64,000 nucleotides of DNA from Parabacteroides sp. PFB2-10 (GTDB lineage Bacteria > Bacteroidota > Bacteroidia > Bacteroidales > Tannerellaceae), in contig NZ_JARXWI010000008.1 of assembly GCF_029893085.1 (NCBI RefSeq), positions 124,001 through 188,000 on the forward strand. Reading direction: 5' to 3'. The translations under genes and the position numbers were made by a program. The notes beneath the pieces were generated by a model. That model had not been told where the DNA came from and did no database searches. It saw only the letters and a list, made by a program, of their open reading frames with translations. Positions 51,092-60,692 of this stretch are shown here, piece by piece (the first letter of the stretch is position 1; each line of letters opens with the position of its first letter).

Positions 51092-52966
51092 TTAATATTG
51101 AATGGATTTCTTTTGTATGTTCATGCCCCGGAATAGTCCTTCTTTCAGATCGGGACCGAAATAGAATCCGGGTTGTGTCGGCTGATTATAGGCTACGTTT
51201 TGGGTGGCGATGCTGATGCGGTACACCGGATCTTCCAGGAATGTATGAAAGCGGTATTCGGTTGGTATCGTCGACATATACAGGCGCAGCGCCGTGTTGT
51301 CTTCCGTGCGCAGCAATACCTCCTCACGCCAGTCACCCACCAGGTCGCCCTGCAGGCAGGGAGTCGCCTTTGTGCCGTTGTTCGATACGCTGCCTTCAAA
51401 CACAGCCAGGGGCTCGCAAATGCCTTTCTCCCAGTCATATTTGCTTACGGCGTTTTTGTCTAATAATTCGCGCAACAGATCGCCATCCCACCAGACGGCC
51501 ATATTCACCGAAAGGGTACTGATATCGGCTGTGATAACCTCGCCTTTGAGATTGCGCAGACCTCCCGATTCCCATGACCACATCTCCACCCCTTTATGGG
51601 TCGGGTCGATATCGGCAGCCAGGGCACGCCCTACGTCGGTATTGCTCTTTACCTGCCACAATACTTCGCCCGTGGCGGCATCGCGGAAGGAAGAACCGTC
51701 GCGTTTGTTTTCGTGGCAGTCCCATACCTGCAAGCGGGGGTTGGAGGGGTCGAACTGAGTCAGATGCATCGCGTCGCCATGTCCCATCTGTGTATTATAG
51801 AGACCGGTACCATCGTGGTCGATCGCGCAGGAGCCATAGATGATTTCATCGCATCCGTCGCCATCCACATCACCTACCCGGAGGTTATGATTGCCTTGTC
51901 CGGCATAGCTGTTCCAGCGGGGATCGTTGCTGTCGAACACCCAGCGTTGTTTCAGCTCGCGGCCATCCCAGTCGAATGCCGCCAGTACGCTGCGGGTATA
52001 ATAGCCGCGACACATCACGACACTTGGGCGTTTGCCGTCTAAGTAGGCTACGCAAGCCAGGTAGCGATCGCTCCGGTTGGCATGATTATCACCCCAATCC
52101 ATCAGGTTGCCACGCTGCGGCACATAGTCGATTGTCGCAAGCGCTTCACCGGTTTCGCCGCTGAACACCGTCAGGTATTCCGCACCGGTCAGGATGCGGC
52201 CGTTGGCTGCCCGGTAGTCGGCATCGGGATCTCCAATGATATTCCCTTTGCCGTCGATGGTGCCGTCGGAAGTTTTTATCACCACTTCGGCTTTGTTGTC
52301 GCCGTCGAGGTCGAACACCATAAACTGGGTGTAATGCGCTCCTGCCCGGATATTTTTCCCCATATTGATACGCCATAGACGGGTGCCGTCGAGGCGGTAG
52401 CAATCGAAGAGTATAGGACCGGTGTAGCCGTCGTGCGCGTTATCGTGCGCGTTAGAAGGATCCCATTTGAGGATAATTTCGTATTCGCCATCACCATCCA
52501 CATCGCCCATACTGGCGTCGTTGGGTGCATAGCTGTATGGCTGACCGCTCGGTGTGGTGCCGTCAGCCGGTTTGTCGAGCGGAATATTCAGATAGCCGAC
52601 AGGTGCGTTGGCCGGAAGCCTGTAATGGCCCGACGGAGAAAGAGCGCTTCCCTGCGAAGAAACAGGTTCCACCCGATACTCCGCCGAAGTGTCGGATGTG
52701 TAGTTGTCGTAGTAACAGGTGGAGGTGGTTACCGGTTTGTCGGTGAGTCGTTTGTCACCGCGATAGACATGGAAACCAACATCCGTCGGATCGGAAGAAA
52801 GATAGCGCCAGGAGATGCAAACCTGATCGGCCGACTGGCGAATAGCCACTACGCCACGCCCCAGCTTTTCCCGTTGCATGTCATGCAGGTTGTAGGCAGT
52901 CTGTGCCGATGCAACAGCTCCGAACGCGAGAAAAAAGAATAAATAGATAAATACTGTGTGTTTCAT
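51092..52966 (-). CDS. Rhamnogalacturonan lyase, PL11
   Basis: A 624-residue exported lyase that breaks the rhamnose-galacturonate backbone of rhamnogalacturonan I by beta-elimination. A signal peptide (ends AVASAQ) is followed by a fibronectin-like N-terminal domain (about 25-120) and the eight-bladed PL11 propeller with repeated calcium-binding loops (GDVDGDGEYEIILKWDPS, VFDLDGDNKAEVVIKTSDGT, VGDVDGDGCDEIIYGSC, LVGDWREEVLLR). The closing NQPTQPGFYFG is typical. Second gene of the operon, 10 and 12 bp from its neighbours. Confidence 0.94.
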   Translation of the reverse strand: MKHTVFIYLFFFLAFGAVASAQTAYNLHDMQREKLGRGVVAIRQSADQVCISWRYLSSDPTDVGFHVYRGDKRLTDKPVTTSTCYYDNYTSDTSAEYRVEPVSSQGSALSPSGHYRLPANAPVGYLNIPLDKPADGTTPSGQPYSYAPNDASMGDVDGDGEYEIILKWDPSNAHDNAHDGYTGPILFDCYRLDGTRLWRINMGKNIRAGAHYTQFMVFDLDGDNKAEVVIKTSDGTIDGKGNIIGDPDADYRAANGRILTGAEYLTVFSGETGEALATIDYVPQRGNLMDWGDNHANRSDRYLACVAYLDGKRPSVVMCRGYYTRSVLAAFDWDGRELKQRWVFDSNDPRWNSYAGQGNHNLRVGDVDGDGCDEIIYGSCAIDHDGTGLYNTQMGHGDAMHLTQFDPSNPRLQVWDCHENKRDGSSFRDAATGEVLWQVKSNTDVGRALAADIDPTHKGVEMWSWESGGLRNLKGEVITADISTLSVNMAVWWDGDLLRELLDKNAVSKYDWEKGICEPLAVFEGSVSNNGTKATPCLQGDLVGDWREEVLLRTEDNTALRLYMSTIPTEYRFHTFLEDPVYRISIATQNVAYNQPTQPGFYFGPDLKEGLFRGMNIQKKSIQY

Positions 52967-52978
52967 GGTAAAAAACCT

Positions 52979-54112
52979 TTATTGTAATTTGTACATTTCG
53001 GTAGCCGCAAGCAGGAAGCATCCTACGCCATAGTCTTCAAAGTCAGGGCGGCTGGTGTAGGTGACAGGCTGTCCGTCTTTCGGTTCTTTCCCCGTTCCCT
53101 GCACATAGCCCAGGAATCCGTTGGGGTGAACAGCCTCTTTCACCATCGCATTCCATGCTTTTACAACGACCGGAAGGTATTCTTTCCGGTCGAGCAGTCC
53201 CTGACGTATGCCCCACGCCATGCCATAGACAAAAAGGGAGGTGCCTGATGTCTCTTTACCGCCAAAGTTAGTAGGATCGTGCAGGCTAACATCCCAGAAT
53301 CCGTCTTCCCGCTGACATTGCTTCAGGGCTTTGCTCATAGCCAGAAAATCGTTGATATAATCGTTGCGGTGCTTTTCGTCGGCAGGAATTTCATTCATGA
53401 CACGCACTAAGGCGGCATATACCCAACCGTTTCCTCTCGACCAGTAACAGTCTTCTCCGTTCGGTTCCCGGTAAGGAGGACAGAAGTCGGCATCTCTCCA
53501 CCACAGGCCGTCTTTGGGGTTGTAGAGGCCGTTGTCTCCATGTGTATTGCGTGAGTAGGCATACATCTCCCACATCTTATCGAAATAGCCCTGTTCGCCG
53601 GTGTCATGACCCAGCTTCGCCAGGATAGGCATACCCATCTGGATGGCGTCGATCCATGTCCAGTCGTCCACCTGTGGTGTGTTGACCAGCATATCCATCG
53701 AGGCCTTTATCTTACGCAGCATTTCGGGTGATTCGGGGCAAATACGGTAAAGGTCGATATAGGTTTGCCCGCAACAATGGTCGTCGGCGTTGCGCGTTGT
53801 GGTACCGTTGCGCATACCCCATTTGTGGAACGTGGCCCATTCATAGGCATATTGGTAATATTCTTCCTGTGGATAAATAGCGTATAAAGCCATTAATCCT
53901 TCGTAATAGACTCCTCTGGTCCATATATTGCTGGGACGGAATATGTTGACATAGGAAGGCTGGGTGTAATCGGCATACTTCTTCATAAAGTAGCCATTGA
54001 CCGATTGAGCGGTCTTAAGGATTTCTTTTCTGGCAGGTAGCTCCTGAGCCTGTGTGATACCGCAAGGAAAAATGACTGTGCATAATAAAATGAATGTGAT
54101 GATTTTTTTCAT
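52979..54112 (-). CDS. GH105 unsaturated rhamnogalacturonyl hydrolase
   Basis: A 377-residue exported glycosidase with signal peptide MKKIITFILLCTVIFPCGITQAQ. The alpha/alpha barrel of GH105 is clear: NIWTRGVYYEGLMALY near 65, DDHCCGQTYIDLY near 108, WIDAIQMGMPILAKLG near 152 (catalytic Asp) and YWSRGNGWVYAAL near 220. It removes the unsaturated galacturonate made by the PL11 lyase. I chose ATG 54112; the frame extends to 54232 but that leader is not signal-like. First gene of the operon. Confidence 0.93.
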   Translation of the reverse strand: MKKIITFILLCTVIFPCGITQAQELPARKEILKTAQSVNGYFMKKYADYTQPSYVNIFRPSNIWTRGVYYEGLMALYAIYPQEEYYQYAYEWATFHKWGMRNGTTTRNADDHCCGQTYIDLYRICPESPEMLRKIKASMDMLVNTPQVDDWTWIDAIQMGMPILAKLGHDTGEQGYFDKMWEMYAYSRNTHGDNGLYNPKDGLWWRDADFCPPYREPNGEDCYWSRGNGWVYAALVRVMNEIPADEKHRNDYINDFLAMSKALKQCQREDGFWDVSLHDPTNFGGKETSGTSLFVYGMAWGIRQGLLDRKEYLPVVVKAWNAMVKEAVHPNGFLGYVQGTGKEPKDGQPVTYTSRPDFEDYGVGCFLLAATEMYKLQ

Positions 54113-54396
54113 GAGACGATATTTGTTTGTATGATTTTTGTCAAAGGCAAAGGAAACGCACAAAAGGCAGTAAAAAAATGGAATATCATACAAAAAGATT
54201 TGACAATCGTACACACCTGTAAAATTGTTCATTTTGCCACATTACTATAAAAGTACAGATGTTTGTACAATCAGCCATTCCTTGTTTTTACATTTCTATA
54301 CAACTTTGCAACATATTTTTAGATAATCATGAAACACAACTAATTCATAGTTCTTAGTGAGAGAAGTATTTTTTATTTATTAAACTAATATTCTTT

Positions 54397-57300
54397 ATGG
54401 AAAGCAGTCAAAAAAAATGGAGGCATTCTTGCCTTACGGACATGTTCCCCAAAATTTTTATTGTTATGTTGTTCCTGGCATCGGCGACATTTGCCTTTGC
54501 ACAGGGAAGGTCTATTACCGGGGTCGTTGTCGACGACCTGAATGAACCCGTTATCGGGGCCAACGTTTCTGTACAGGGTACCACCAACGGTACGATTACA
54601 GATATGGATGGGAAGTTTACGCTTTCCGGTGTGGCTGATAATGCGCTGTTGAATGTTTCGTATATCGGGTATATCACCCAAACCATCTCTGTAGCAGGAA
54701 AGAACAACTTCAGCATTACGTTGAAAGAAGATCTGTTGACCTTGGATGAGGTGGTAGTGGTTGGTTATGGTGTACAACGGAAAAGTGACGTGACCGGAGC
54801 CTTGGTACGTGTTGATTCCGAAGCATTAAATGTGAAGCCGGTATCCAATGCCTTTGAAGCATTGCAGGGTAAAGCGGCCGGTGTGGATATTACCTCCAGC
54901 GAGCGTCCGGGTACACTGGGTAGCGTTCGTATTCGTGGTAACCGTTCGCTGACAGCTACCAATAGCCCGTTGTACGTAGTAGACGGTGTTCCTTTGAACT
55001 CGGGTGGTATCGAAACCATCAATCCGCGTGATATCGAGTCAATCGATATCCTGAAAGATGCCTCTTCTACAGCTATCTACGGTTCCCGTGGTGCGAACGG
55101 GGTTATTTTGGTAACGACAAGACGTGGTAAAGCAGGTGCTCTTCGCTTGAACTATTCCGGATCGGTTACTTTTGAATCATTGGTTGATAAATCACCGGCC
55201 ATGAGCGCAAGCGATTATATCACCTGGCGTCGTTGGGCTTACCATAATACAGATCCCGTTGGTAACCCGCGTGGCGATCAGCCTAATTACGAAAAAGACC
55301 AGGCTTATTTCTCAGGAGACCCTTATGCTTTAGCAAATGTAAATAAAGGTTGGAGCGGAAACTCTTGGGACGGTTCTAAAGTGTCTGATACAGACTGGGC
55401 AGGTTTTGTTACACAAACAGGTCTTACTCACGAGCACACGTTGAGCGCAAGCGGAGGTACAGAAAACATGCAAGCCTTCTTCTCTTTCGGTTACCTGAAT
55501 AACGAAGGAACACAGAAAGGGCAGGAGTATGAGCGTTACAACGCGGCTATGTCTGTTGATATCCAGGCAAAACCCTGGTTCAAAGCGGGAGGTTCTTTGA
55601 ATGCTTCCTGGAGTGTACAGGATTATGGTTTCTCACGTACCGGACAAAGCTCTAATTCAGGTCCGGTGGATATCTACAATGCCGCCAAAGCGATTCCTCG
55701 TTATGCTGTTCCTTACGATGATAATGGTGATATCGTTATGACTCCGGCAGGTTCGGCAACGAATGTATATACTGTGATCGATGAATGGAAAAAATCAACT
55801 GACAACCGTCAGACATTCCGCGCGTTGGGTAGCTTCTATGGGTTGGTTGACTTTGGAAAGATCTGGGAACCATTAGCAGGTCTTAGCTATAAGATTGCTT
55901 TCGGTCCTGACTTCCGTCATTATCGTCAGGGTAACTTCATTAGCTCACAGTCGGCCGCTAAGATGGGTGGAAAGAACTATGCACGTCAACTGACTGAACG
56001 CCATTTCTCTTGGACATTGGATAATATGATTATGTATAGCAATACATTCAATCAACACCATATTGATGTAACCTTGTTGCAGAGTGCGTCGAAATACAAC
56101 CGCGAAAATGGAAGCATGAGCGCGAATATGATTCCGAATGAAAACTTCATGTGGTACAATATGGGATCGGTAGATATTACGGACGCGGCCACCTATGGCG
56201 CGGGCATGAGCACCGGTTTGACAGAAAACCAATTGGCTTCTTATATGGCACGTGTGAACTACTCGTTGATGGATCGTTACCTGTTGACGGTTTCCGGTCG
56301 TTATGATGGTTCTTCCGTATTGGCGAAAGGCAACAAATGGAGCTTCTTCCCCTCTGCCGCTTTAGGCTGGCGTATCGACCAGGAAGAATTCTTAAATACG
56401 TATGAATGGCTTGACCAGTTGAAAGTGCGTGTGGGTGTAGGGGTTACCGGTAACTCTGCCGTAGGTGCTTATTCTACCTTAGGTAATATTCAGTCATTCT
56501 TTGTTCCTTTTGGCTCGACATTGACTCAGGCGTATGCCACCAATGAACCTTATTATACCTCTAAATCTGTTTCTTTAGCAAACAAAGACTTGGGTTGGGA
56601 AAAAACAACTCAATATAACTATGGTATCGACTTTAGCTTCCTGAGAGGACGTGTGAATGGTACATTGGATATTTATCATTCAAAAACCGATGACCTGTTG
56701 ATGTCTATGGGTATTCCTACCCTGACCGGTTATCCTACTACATTGGCTAACGTTGGGAAGACAAAGAATCACGGGGTGGATATCACCTTGAACCTGGTTC
56801 CAGTTCAGACAAAAGATTTTGAATGGGTTTCTTCTATCAATGCTGCTTATCAGAAAGATGAAATCGTTGAATTGTCAAACGGTAAAGAAGATGATATCTC
56901 GAATAGTTGGTTTATCGGTCAATCTATCGGTGTTCATTACGGATATGACTCGGATGGCTTGTGGCAGGAATCGGATGCCGCTGAAATGGCAAAATTCAAT
57001 GAAAACGGCCATAAATTCTCCGCGGGTACTGTCAAACCGGTGGATCAGGATAAAAATTATAAGATCGACGAAGACGACCGTGTTATCTTAGGTAACAAAA
57101 ACCCGAACTGGACGTTAGGATGGATGAATACCTTCAGCTACAAAGGTTTCGACCTCTCTGTTGAATTATACGGACGTTTTGGTTATATGATCAGCACCGG
57201 TGGGGAAGGACAGTTTGGTATGTACAACCAGCGTGAGATCGATTACTGGACACCGGATAATACCGACGCGGACTGGCAGAAGCCGGTGTATAGCACAGCG

Positions 57301-57546
57301 GGGGGTGACTCTTATTCCAGCTTGTTAGGTTTCAAAGATGCCTCTTTTATCAAACTGCGTAATATCTCTTTGGGCTATAACCTGTCACCGAAAACATGCC
57401 GTTCTATCGGCTTCCAATCCCTGAAGATCTATGCGCAAGCAAAGAATCTTGGTAATCTTTATTCATCGGTTGATTTTATCGACTTAGACCTTGGAACAAC
57501 TTTCTACAACCGTGGTTTCACCTTAGGTATTCAGGTTGGATTCTAA
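54397..57546 (+). CDS. SusC/RagA family TonB-linked outer membrane transporter
   Basis: A 1049-residue TonB-dependent transporter. A signal peptide (about 17-35, ending FAFAQG) precedes a CarboxypepD_reg domain (38-118), the SusC plug with LDEVVVVGYGVQRKSDVTGAL near 122 and YVVDGVPLNSGGIETINPRDIESIDILKDASSTAIYGSRGANGVILVTTRRGK near 195-245, and a 22-stranded barrel ending GFTLGIQVGF. It imports the oligosaccharides of the rhamnogalacturonan locus with its SusD partner 24 bp downstream. There is no N-terminal STN domain, so no anti-sigma signalling. The 284 bp divergent region 54113-54396 has only a one-off -7 match (CAACTTTG, 54301-54308). Confidence 0.95.
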   Translation: MESSQKKWRHSCLTDMFPKIFIVMLFLASATFAFAQGRSITGVVVDDLNEPVIGANVSVQGTTNGTITDMDGKFTLSGVADNALLNVSYIGYITQTISVAGKNNFSITLKEDLLTLDEVVVVGYGVQRKSDVTGALVRVDSEALNVKPVSNAFEALQGKAAGVDITSSERPGTLGSVRIRGNRSLTATNSPLYVVDGVPLNSGGIETINPRDIESIDILKDASSTAIYGSRGANGVILVTTRRGKAGALRLNYSGSVTFESLVDKSPAMSASDYITWRRWAYHNTDPVGNPRGDQPNYEKDQAYFSGDPYALANVNKGWSGNSWDGSKVSDTDWAGFVTQTGLTHEHTLSASGGTENMQAFFSFGYLNNEGTQKGQEYERYNAAMSVDIQAKPWFKAGGSLNASWSVQDYGFSRTGQSSNSGPVDIYNAAKAIPRYAVPYDDNGDIVMTPAGSATNVYTVIDEWKKSTDNRQTFRALGSFYGLVDFGKIWEPLAGLSYKIAFGPDFRHYRQGNFISSQSAAKMGGKNYARQLTERHFSWTLDNMIMYSNTFNQHHIDVTLLQSASKYNRENGSMSANMIPNENFMWYNMGSVDITDAATYGAGMSTGLTENQLASYMARVNYSLMDRYLLTVSGRYDGSSVLAKGNKWSFFPSAALGWRIDQEEFLNTYEWLDQLKVRVGVGVTGNSAVGAYSTLGNIQSFFVPFGSTLTQAYATNEPYYTSKSVSLANKDLGWEKTTQYNYGIDFSFLRGRVNGTLDIYHSKTDDLLMSMGIPTLTGYPTTLANVGKTKNHGVDITLNLVPVQTKDFEWVSSINAAYQKDEIVELSNGKEDDISNSWFIGQSIGVHYGYDSDGLWQESDAAEMAKFNENGHKFSAGTVKPVDQDKNYKIDEDDRVILGNKNPNWTLGWMNTFSYKGFDLSVELYGRFGYMISTGGEGQFGMYNQREIDYWTPDNTDADWQKPVYSTAGGDSYSSLLGFKDASFIKLRNISLGYNLSPKTCRSIGFQSLKIYAQAKNLGNLYSSVDFIDLDLGTTFYNRGFTLGIQVGF

Positions 57547-57570
57547 TAGATTCAGTAATTTAATAGTAAA

Positions 57571-59712
57571 ATGTATATGAAAAATATAAATAGAAAATTA
57601 TTCACAGCAGTCGTTGCTTTAGCTGCGATAGGCGGCTTCTCTTCCTGTAGCGAAAGCTTTCTGGATGAAGACTGCAAAACGTCTTATACGACTCAATATT
57701 TTGAAACGGAACAAGGACTTCAGGACCTGGCTACCGCGCTTTACGGAAATATACGTTGGCACTTTGGTTACGAATGGGCCTATGGTATCACGTTGTATGG
57801 TACAGATGAATTCACAAGTGCAGCCGACTTGACAGCTGAACCCTGGAATTCTTATGATAACCGTTTGCAACCGCTGGATTGTACCAAAGCTTTGGGTGCG
57901 GCAAACAATAACTGTCCTCCTGTTTCCGCTTTATGGAACCAGATGTACTACGGTATCTCAACGGCCAATACGATTATTGGTTCAGCCGACAAGGTGACCA
58001 ATGAAGACATTCGTAACAAATGTTTGGGTGAAGCTTACTTCCTGCGTGCTTACAACTACTATCGTTTGTTTACTCAGTATGGAGGAGTCGTTCTTCAGAC
58101 ATCTGTGGTGCAAGGTGTGGTAAGAACATTTGAACGCGCTTCGGAAGATGAGACGCTGGCGTTGATTATCTCTGACCTGGAACAGGCTTATAATTTATTG
58201 CCTACGAACAAATGGCGTGGAACCGGTACGTGGACCAAATACACCGCGGCACACTTCCTGGCAAAAGCGCTGTTGTATCGTCAATCAGAACGTTGCGAAA
58301 GCTGGAATAGCAAATACGACGCTTCTACCGACCTGAACAAAGCGATTTCGCTGGCCGACGAAGTAATCTCAGCTTGTCCGCTCGCGGGTGACTACATTAA
58401 GTTGTATGCGGAATGGACCGGTACGGACTGTGCGAACGAAAGCCTGGATGAGATTCTGATGTCTTGTCAGCACACCTCTTCAGCAACCGGACGTTATGGT
58501 AACCGTACCTATAACTATTTCAACCCGCAGTTCTCTAACTTCTCCGGAGGTTGGGTACAACGTGGTCAATACATCGGTGGTATGGACTTCCAACGTTGTC
58601 GTCCGACAGAATATGCCTATTCAATTTTTGATAATGTGAACGACTCTCGTATGTGGAAGACGTTCAAAACGGTTTATGGGTTGAATCATATTGCTAAAAA
58701 AGCGGATGATGTGATCAGTACTGTTGGTATATCTGCGGATCAGGTTCCGACTCTTGGCGATCAGGGTATTGTCTTTATCCTAAACAAGAAGGATGATAAG
58801 CGCTTCGATAATAAAGCGTATGGTACATTTGGTAATGCAGCCAAGAATACCTCTACATTCGTTAATCCGGAAACAAACAAGTGGGTTCCTAACGCCGCTC
58901 CCCTCTATCTGGAAGGAAAATATGCCATGGACCAATATGGTGTAAGCGGTAACGCGGCACAAGCGAATATGTTCTGCGGTATCAATAAGACCGACGATGG
59001 TTCACGTACCGGTGAAAAGAGTGACGCACACCGTGACGTGACCATGGCACGTACCGGAGAAACCTATTTGATCAAAGCGGAAGCACAAGTGCGTTTGGGT
59101 AAATATTCAGATGCGATTGCTACAGTAAATGCTTTGCGTGCCCGTGCGGAATGGAAATCGGGTGAAGACCGCGAATTCTATACCGATGGTTCTATGGCTT
59201 TTGCGAAATCGGCCGGTGGTGACGCGGATAACTCAACCGCTAGCGCGACAACTCCTAAAAAGAATAAAGACGAGTCAGGAAAGATCCTGAACAATATGGA
59301 AGCCTTTAATGCCTCATTCATTCAGAAGAGTACCTATTATCTGTCAACCGGTATCGAGCGCACAACAGCTCCTTCCAGCCTGCAGATCGCAAGCCATACA
59401 CAATTGCCGGCAGAAGACGAAGCGGTGTTGGCTGCTATGGGTGTAAGCGGTGATAAAGAACGTATGATTAACTTCCTCCTGAATGAGCGTACCCGCGAAT
59501 GTTTGGGCGAATGGAACCGTTGGGAAGATTTGAGCCGTACGAAAACATTGGTGAAACGTGCTAAACTGTACAACCCGGAAGCATCCAAGAATGTGGCTGA
59601 CAAGCACAACCTGCGTCCGATTCCTCAGGCATTCCTCGACCAGTTGCAAAACGAAGACGGAACCAACCTGACTGACGAACAGAAAGCAGCATGGCAAAAC
59701 CCGGGATATTAA
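57571..59712 (+). CDS. SusD/RagB family nutrient-binding lipoprotein
   Basis: A 713-residue surface lipoprotein (signal ends GGFSSC-SES). It shows SusD features: AYFLRAYNYYRLFTQYGGV near 153, TKYTAAHFLAKALLYR near 220 as TPR-like helices, and the C-terminal ERTRECLGEWNRWEDLSRT near 640. It is longer than most SusD proteins (usually 500-650), with insertions around 270-480. It caps the SusC transporter and binds glycan. An alternative start is ATG 57577. A perfect terminator follows. Confidence 0.94.
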   Translation: MYMKNINRKLFTAVVALAAIGGFSSCSESFLDEDCKTSYTTQYFETEQGLQDLATALYGNIRWHFGYEWAYGITLYGTDEFTSAADLTAEPWNSYDNRLQPLDCTKALGAANNNCPPVSALWNQMYYGISTANTIIGSADKVTNEDIRNKCLGEAYFLRAYNYYRLFTQYGGVVLQTSVVQGVVRTFERASEDETLALIISDLEQAYNLLPTNKWRGTGTWTKYTAAHFLAKALLYRQSERCESWNSKYDASTDLNKAISLADEVISACPLAGDYIKLYAEWTGTDCANESLDEILMSCQHTSSATGRYGNRTYNYFNPQFSNFSGGWVQRGQYIGGMDFQRCRPTEYAYSIFDNVNDSRMWKTFKTVYGLNHIAKKADDVISTVGISADQVPTLGDQGIVFILNKKDDKRFDNKAYGTFGNAAKNTSTFVNPETNKWVPNAAPLYLEGKYAMDQYGVSGNAAQANMFCGINKTDDGSRTGEKSDAHRDVTMARTGETYLIKAEAQVRLGKYSDAIATVNALRARAEWKSGEDREFYTDGSMAFAKSAGGDADNSTASATTPKKNKDESGKILNNMEAFNASFIQKSTYYLSTGIERTTAPSSLQIASHTQLPAEDEAVLAAMGVSGDKERMINFLLNERTRECLGEWNRWEDLSRTKTLVKRAKLYNPEASKNVADKHNLRPIPQAFLDQLQNEDGTNLTDEQKAAWQNPGY

Positions 59713-59734
59713 TGAACAGATATTCATCTTATAG

Positions 59735-59765
59735 AAAAGGCGCCCTTTATGGGGCGCCTTTTTAC
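59735..59765 (+). terminator. Terminator after susD
   Basis: Perfect 11 bp stem (59735-59745 with 59752-59762), 6 base loop, T-run. Confidence 0.9.
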
Positions 59766-59961
59766 GTTTACCTCAATAATGTAAACAAACATTAAAATAT
59801 CTATTTTCGTCAAACCCCCTAATTTACGATTTGTAATTTCAGACCGACTTTGCGCGCAAAAAAGCGGGACTTCGGAGACAAACTCCCGGGAGAAACACTT
59901 TTTAACGTATGGATTTGTAAGCAAAACGGGCGTTTTGCTTACAATCGATATTTTAACATTT
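59766..59961 (-). repeat. Dispersed intergenic element, copy 2 (196 bp)
   Basis: Gapless match to 48141-48336 (179 of 196). Contains GTAAGCAAAAC-GGGC-like hairpin with a perfect 11 bp stem (59917-59942 region), CCCGGGAG, GCGCGC, and end inverted repeats TTAAAATATC / GATATTTTAA. It begins at the base after the susD terminator region. Confidence 0.85.
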
Positions 59962-60018
59962 TCAAAAGTGCTCATATACTGAACGAAGCAATATGATAGA
60001 CGGCTATCACCTTTTTTG

Positions 60019-60026
60019 TATCTTTG
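60019..60026 (+). promoter_or_regulatory. -7 box for the rhomboid gene
   Basis: TATCTTTG, 22 bases before the start codon at 60048. Confidence 0.5.
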
Positions 60027-60047
60027 ACCATTAAAAAAACAATACAA

Positions 60048-60647
60048 ATGATAACCTATATACTTATCGCAATTACGTTACTGGTTTCCTTCAACTGCTT
60101 TTCGAATCGGAATTGGTTGATGAAACTGGCTTTTATACCTTACCGGACGGTTAAGAATCATGAGTGGTATCGTTTGATCACCCATGGCTTCGTGCATGCA
60201 GACTCCATGCATCTATTGATTAATATGTTTACCTTCTGGTCGTTTGGCACCTATATCGAAAAGTATTTCTCCTATATGGGGATGGGGCCTATGGCCTATA
60301 TCGGATTGTATTTCGGGGGCATGATCGTCGCCTCCCTCTTCGATGTGGTGAAACAGCGTAACAATCCGAATTTTATTTCGGTAGGTGCATCGGGGGCGGT
60401 CTCTGCCGTTCTTTTCTCTTCTATTTTGTTCGATCCGTTTGGGAAAATCCTCTTATTTGCCATTTTGCCGATTCCGGGCATTCTGTTCGGCGTTCTCTAT
60501 CTTGTTTATTGTCAGTATATGGCCAAGAAAGGGGGAGATAACATCAACCATAACGCCCACTTCTACGGGGCGGTCTTCGGCTTTGTCTATCCGATCCTGC
60601 TCAATCCGATGTTATTGAAAGGTTTTCTTTCGCACTTCGGACTTTGA
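60048..60647 (+). CDS. Rhomboid family intramembrane serine protease
   Basis: A 199-residue six-helix membrane protein. The catalytic Ser is in VGASGAVSAVLFS (GxSG, about residue 112), the partner His in NHNAHFYGAVFGF (about 170), and the L1 region is EWYRLITHGFVHADSMHLLINMFTFWSFG. It cleaves single-pass membrane proteins within the bilayer. I chose ATG 60048; an upstream TTG at 60024 lies in the promoter. It is separated from the SGNH operon by a new promoter. Confidence 0.93.
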   Translation: MITYILIAITLLVSFNCFSNRNWLMKLAFIPYRTVKNHEWYRLITHGFVHADSMHLLINMFTFWSFGTYIEKYFSYMGMGPMAYIGLYFGGMIVASLFDVVKQRNNPNFISVGASGAVSAVLFSSILFDPFGKILLFAILPIPGILFGVLYLVYCQYMAKKGGDNINHNAHFYGAVFGFVYPILLNPMLLKGFLSHFGL

Positions 60648-60669
60648 TTGATTATTTCCTTTTTCTATC

Positions 60670-60677
60670 TATCTTTG
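60670..60677 (+). promoter_or_regulatory. -7 box for the SGNH-SGNH-MBOAT operon
   Basis: TATCTTTG, 15 bases before the ATG at 60693. Confidence 0.5.
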
Positions 60678-60692
60678 CACCCTCGAAAGAAG

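Noticed and set aside
54113-54232. N-terminal extension of the GH105 protein
   Set aside because: The extra 40 residues are not a signal peptide, while MKKIITFILL at 54112 is.
59724-60047. Minus-strand open frame of 107 residues after susD
   Set aside because: Runs through the susD terminator, the repeat element and the rhomboid promoter; same argument as the copy at 48099.
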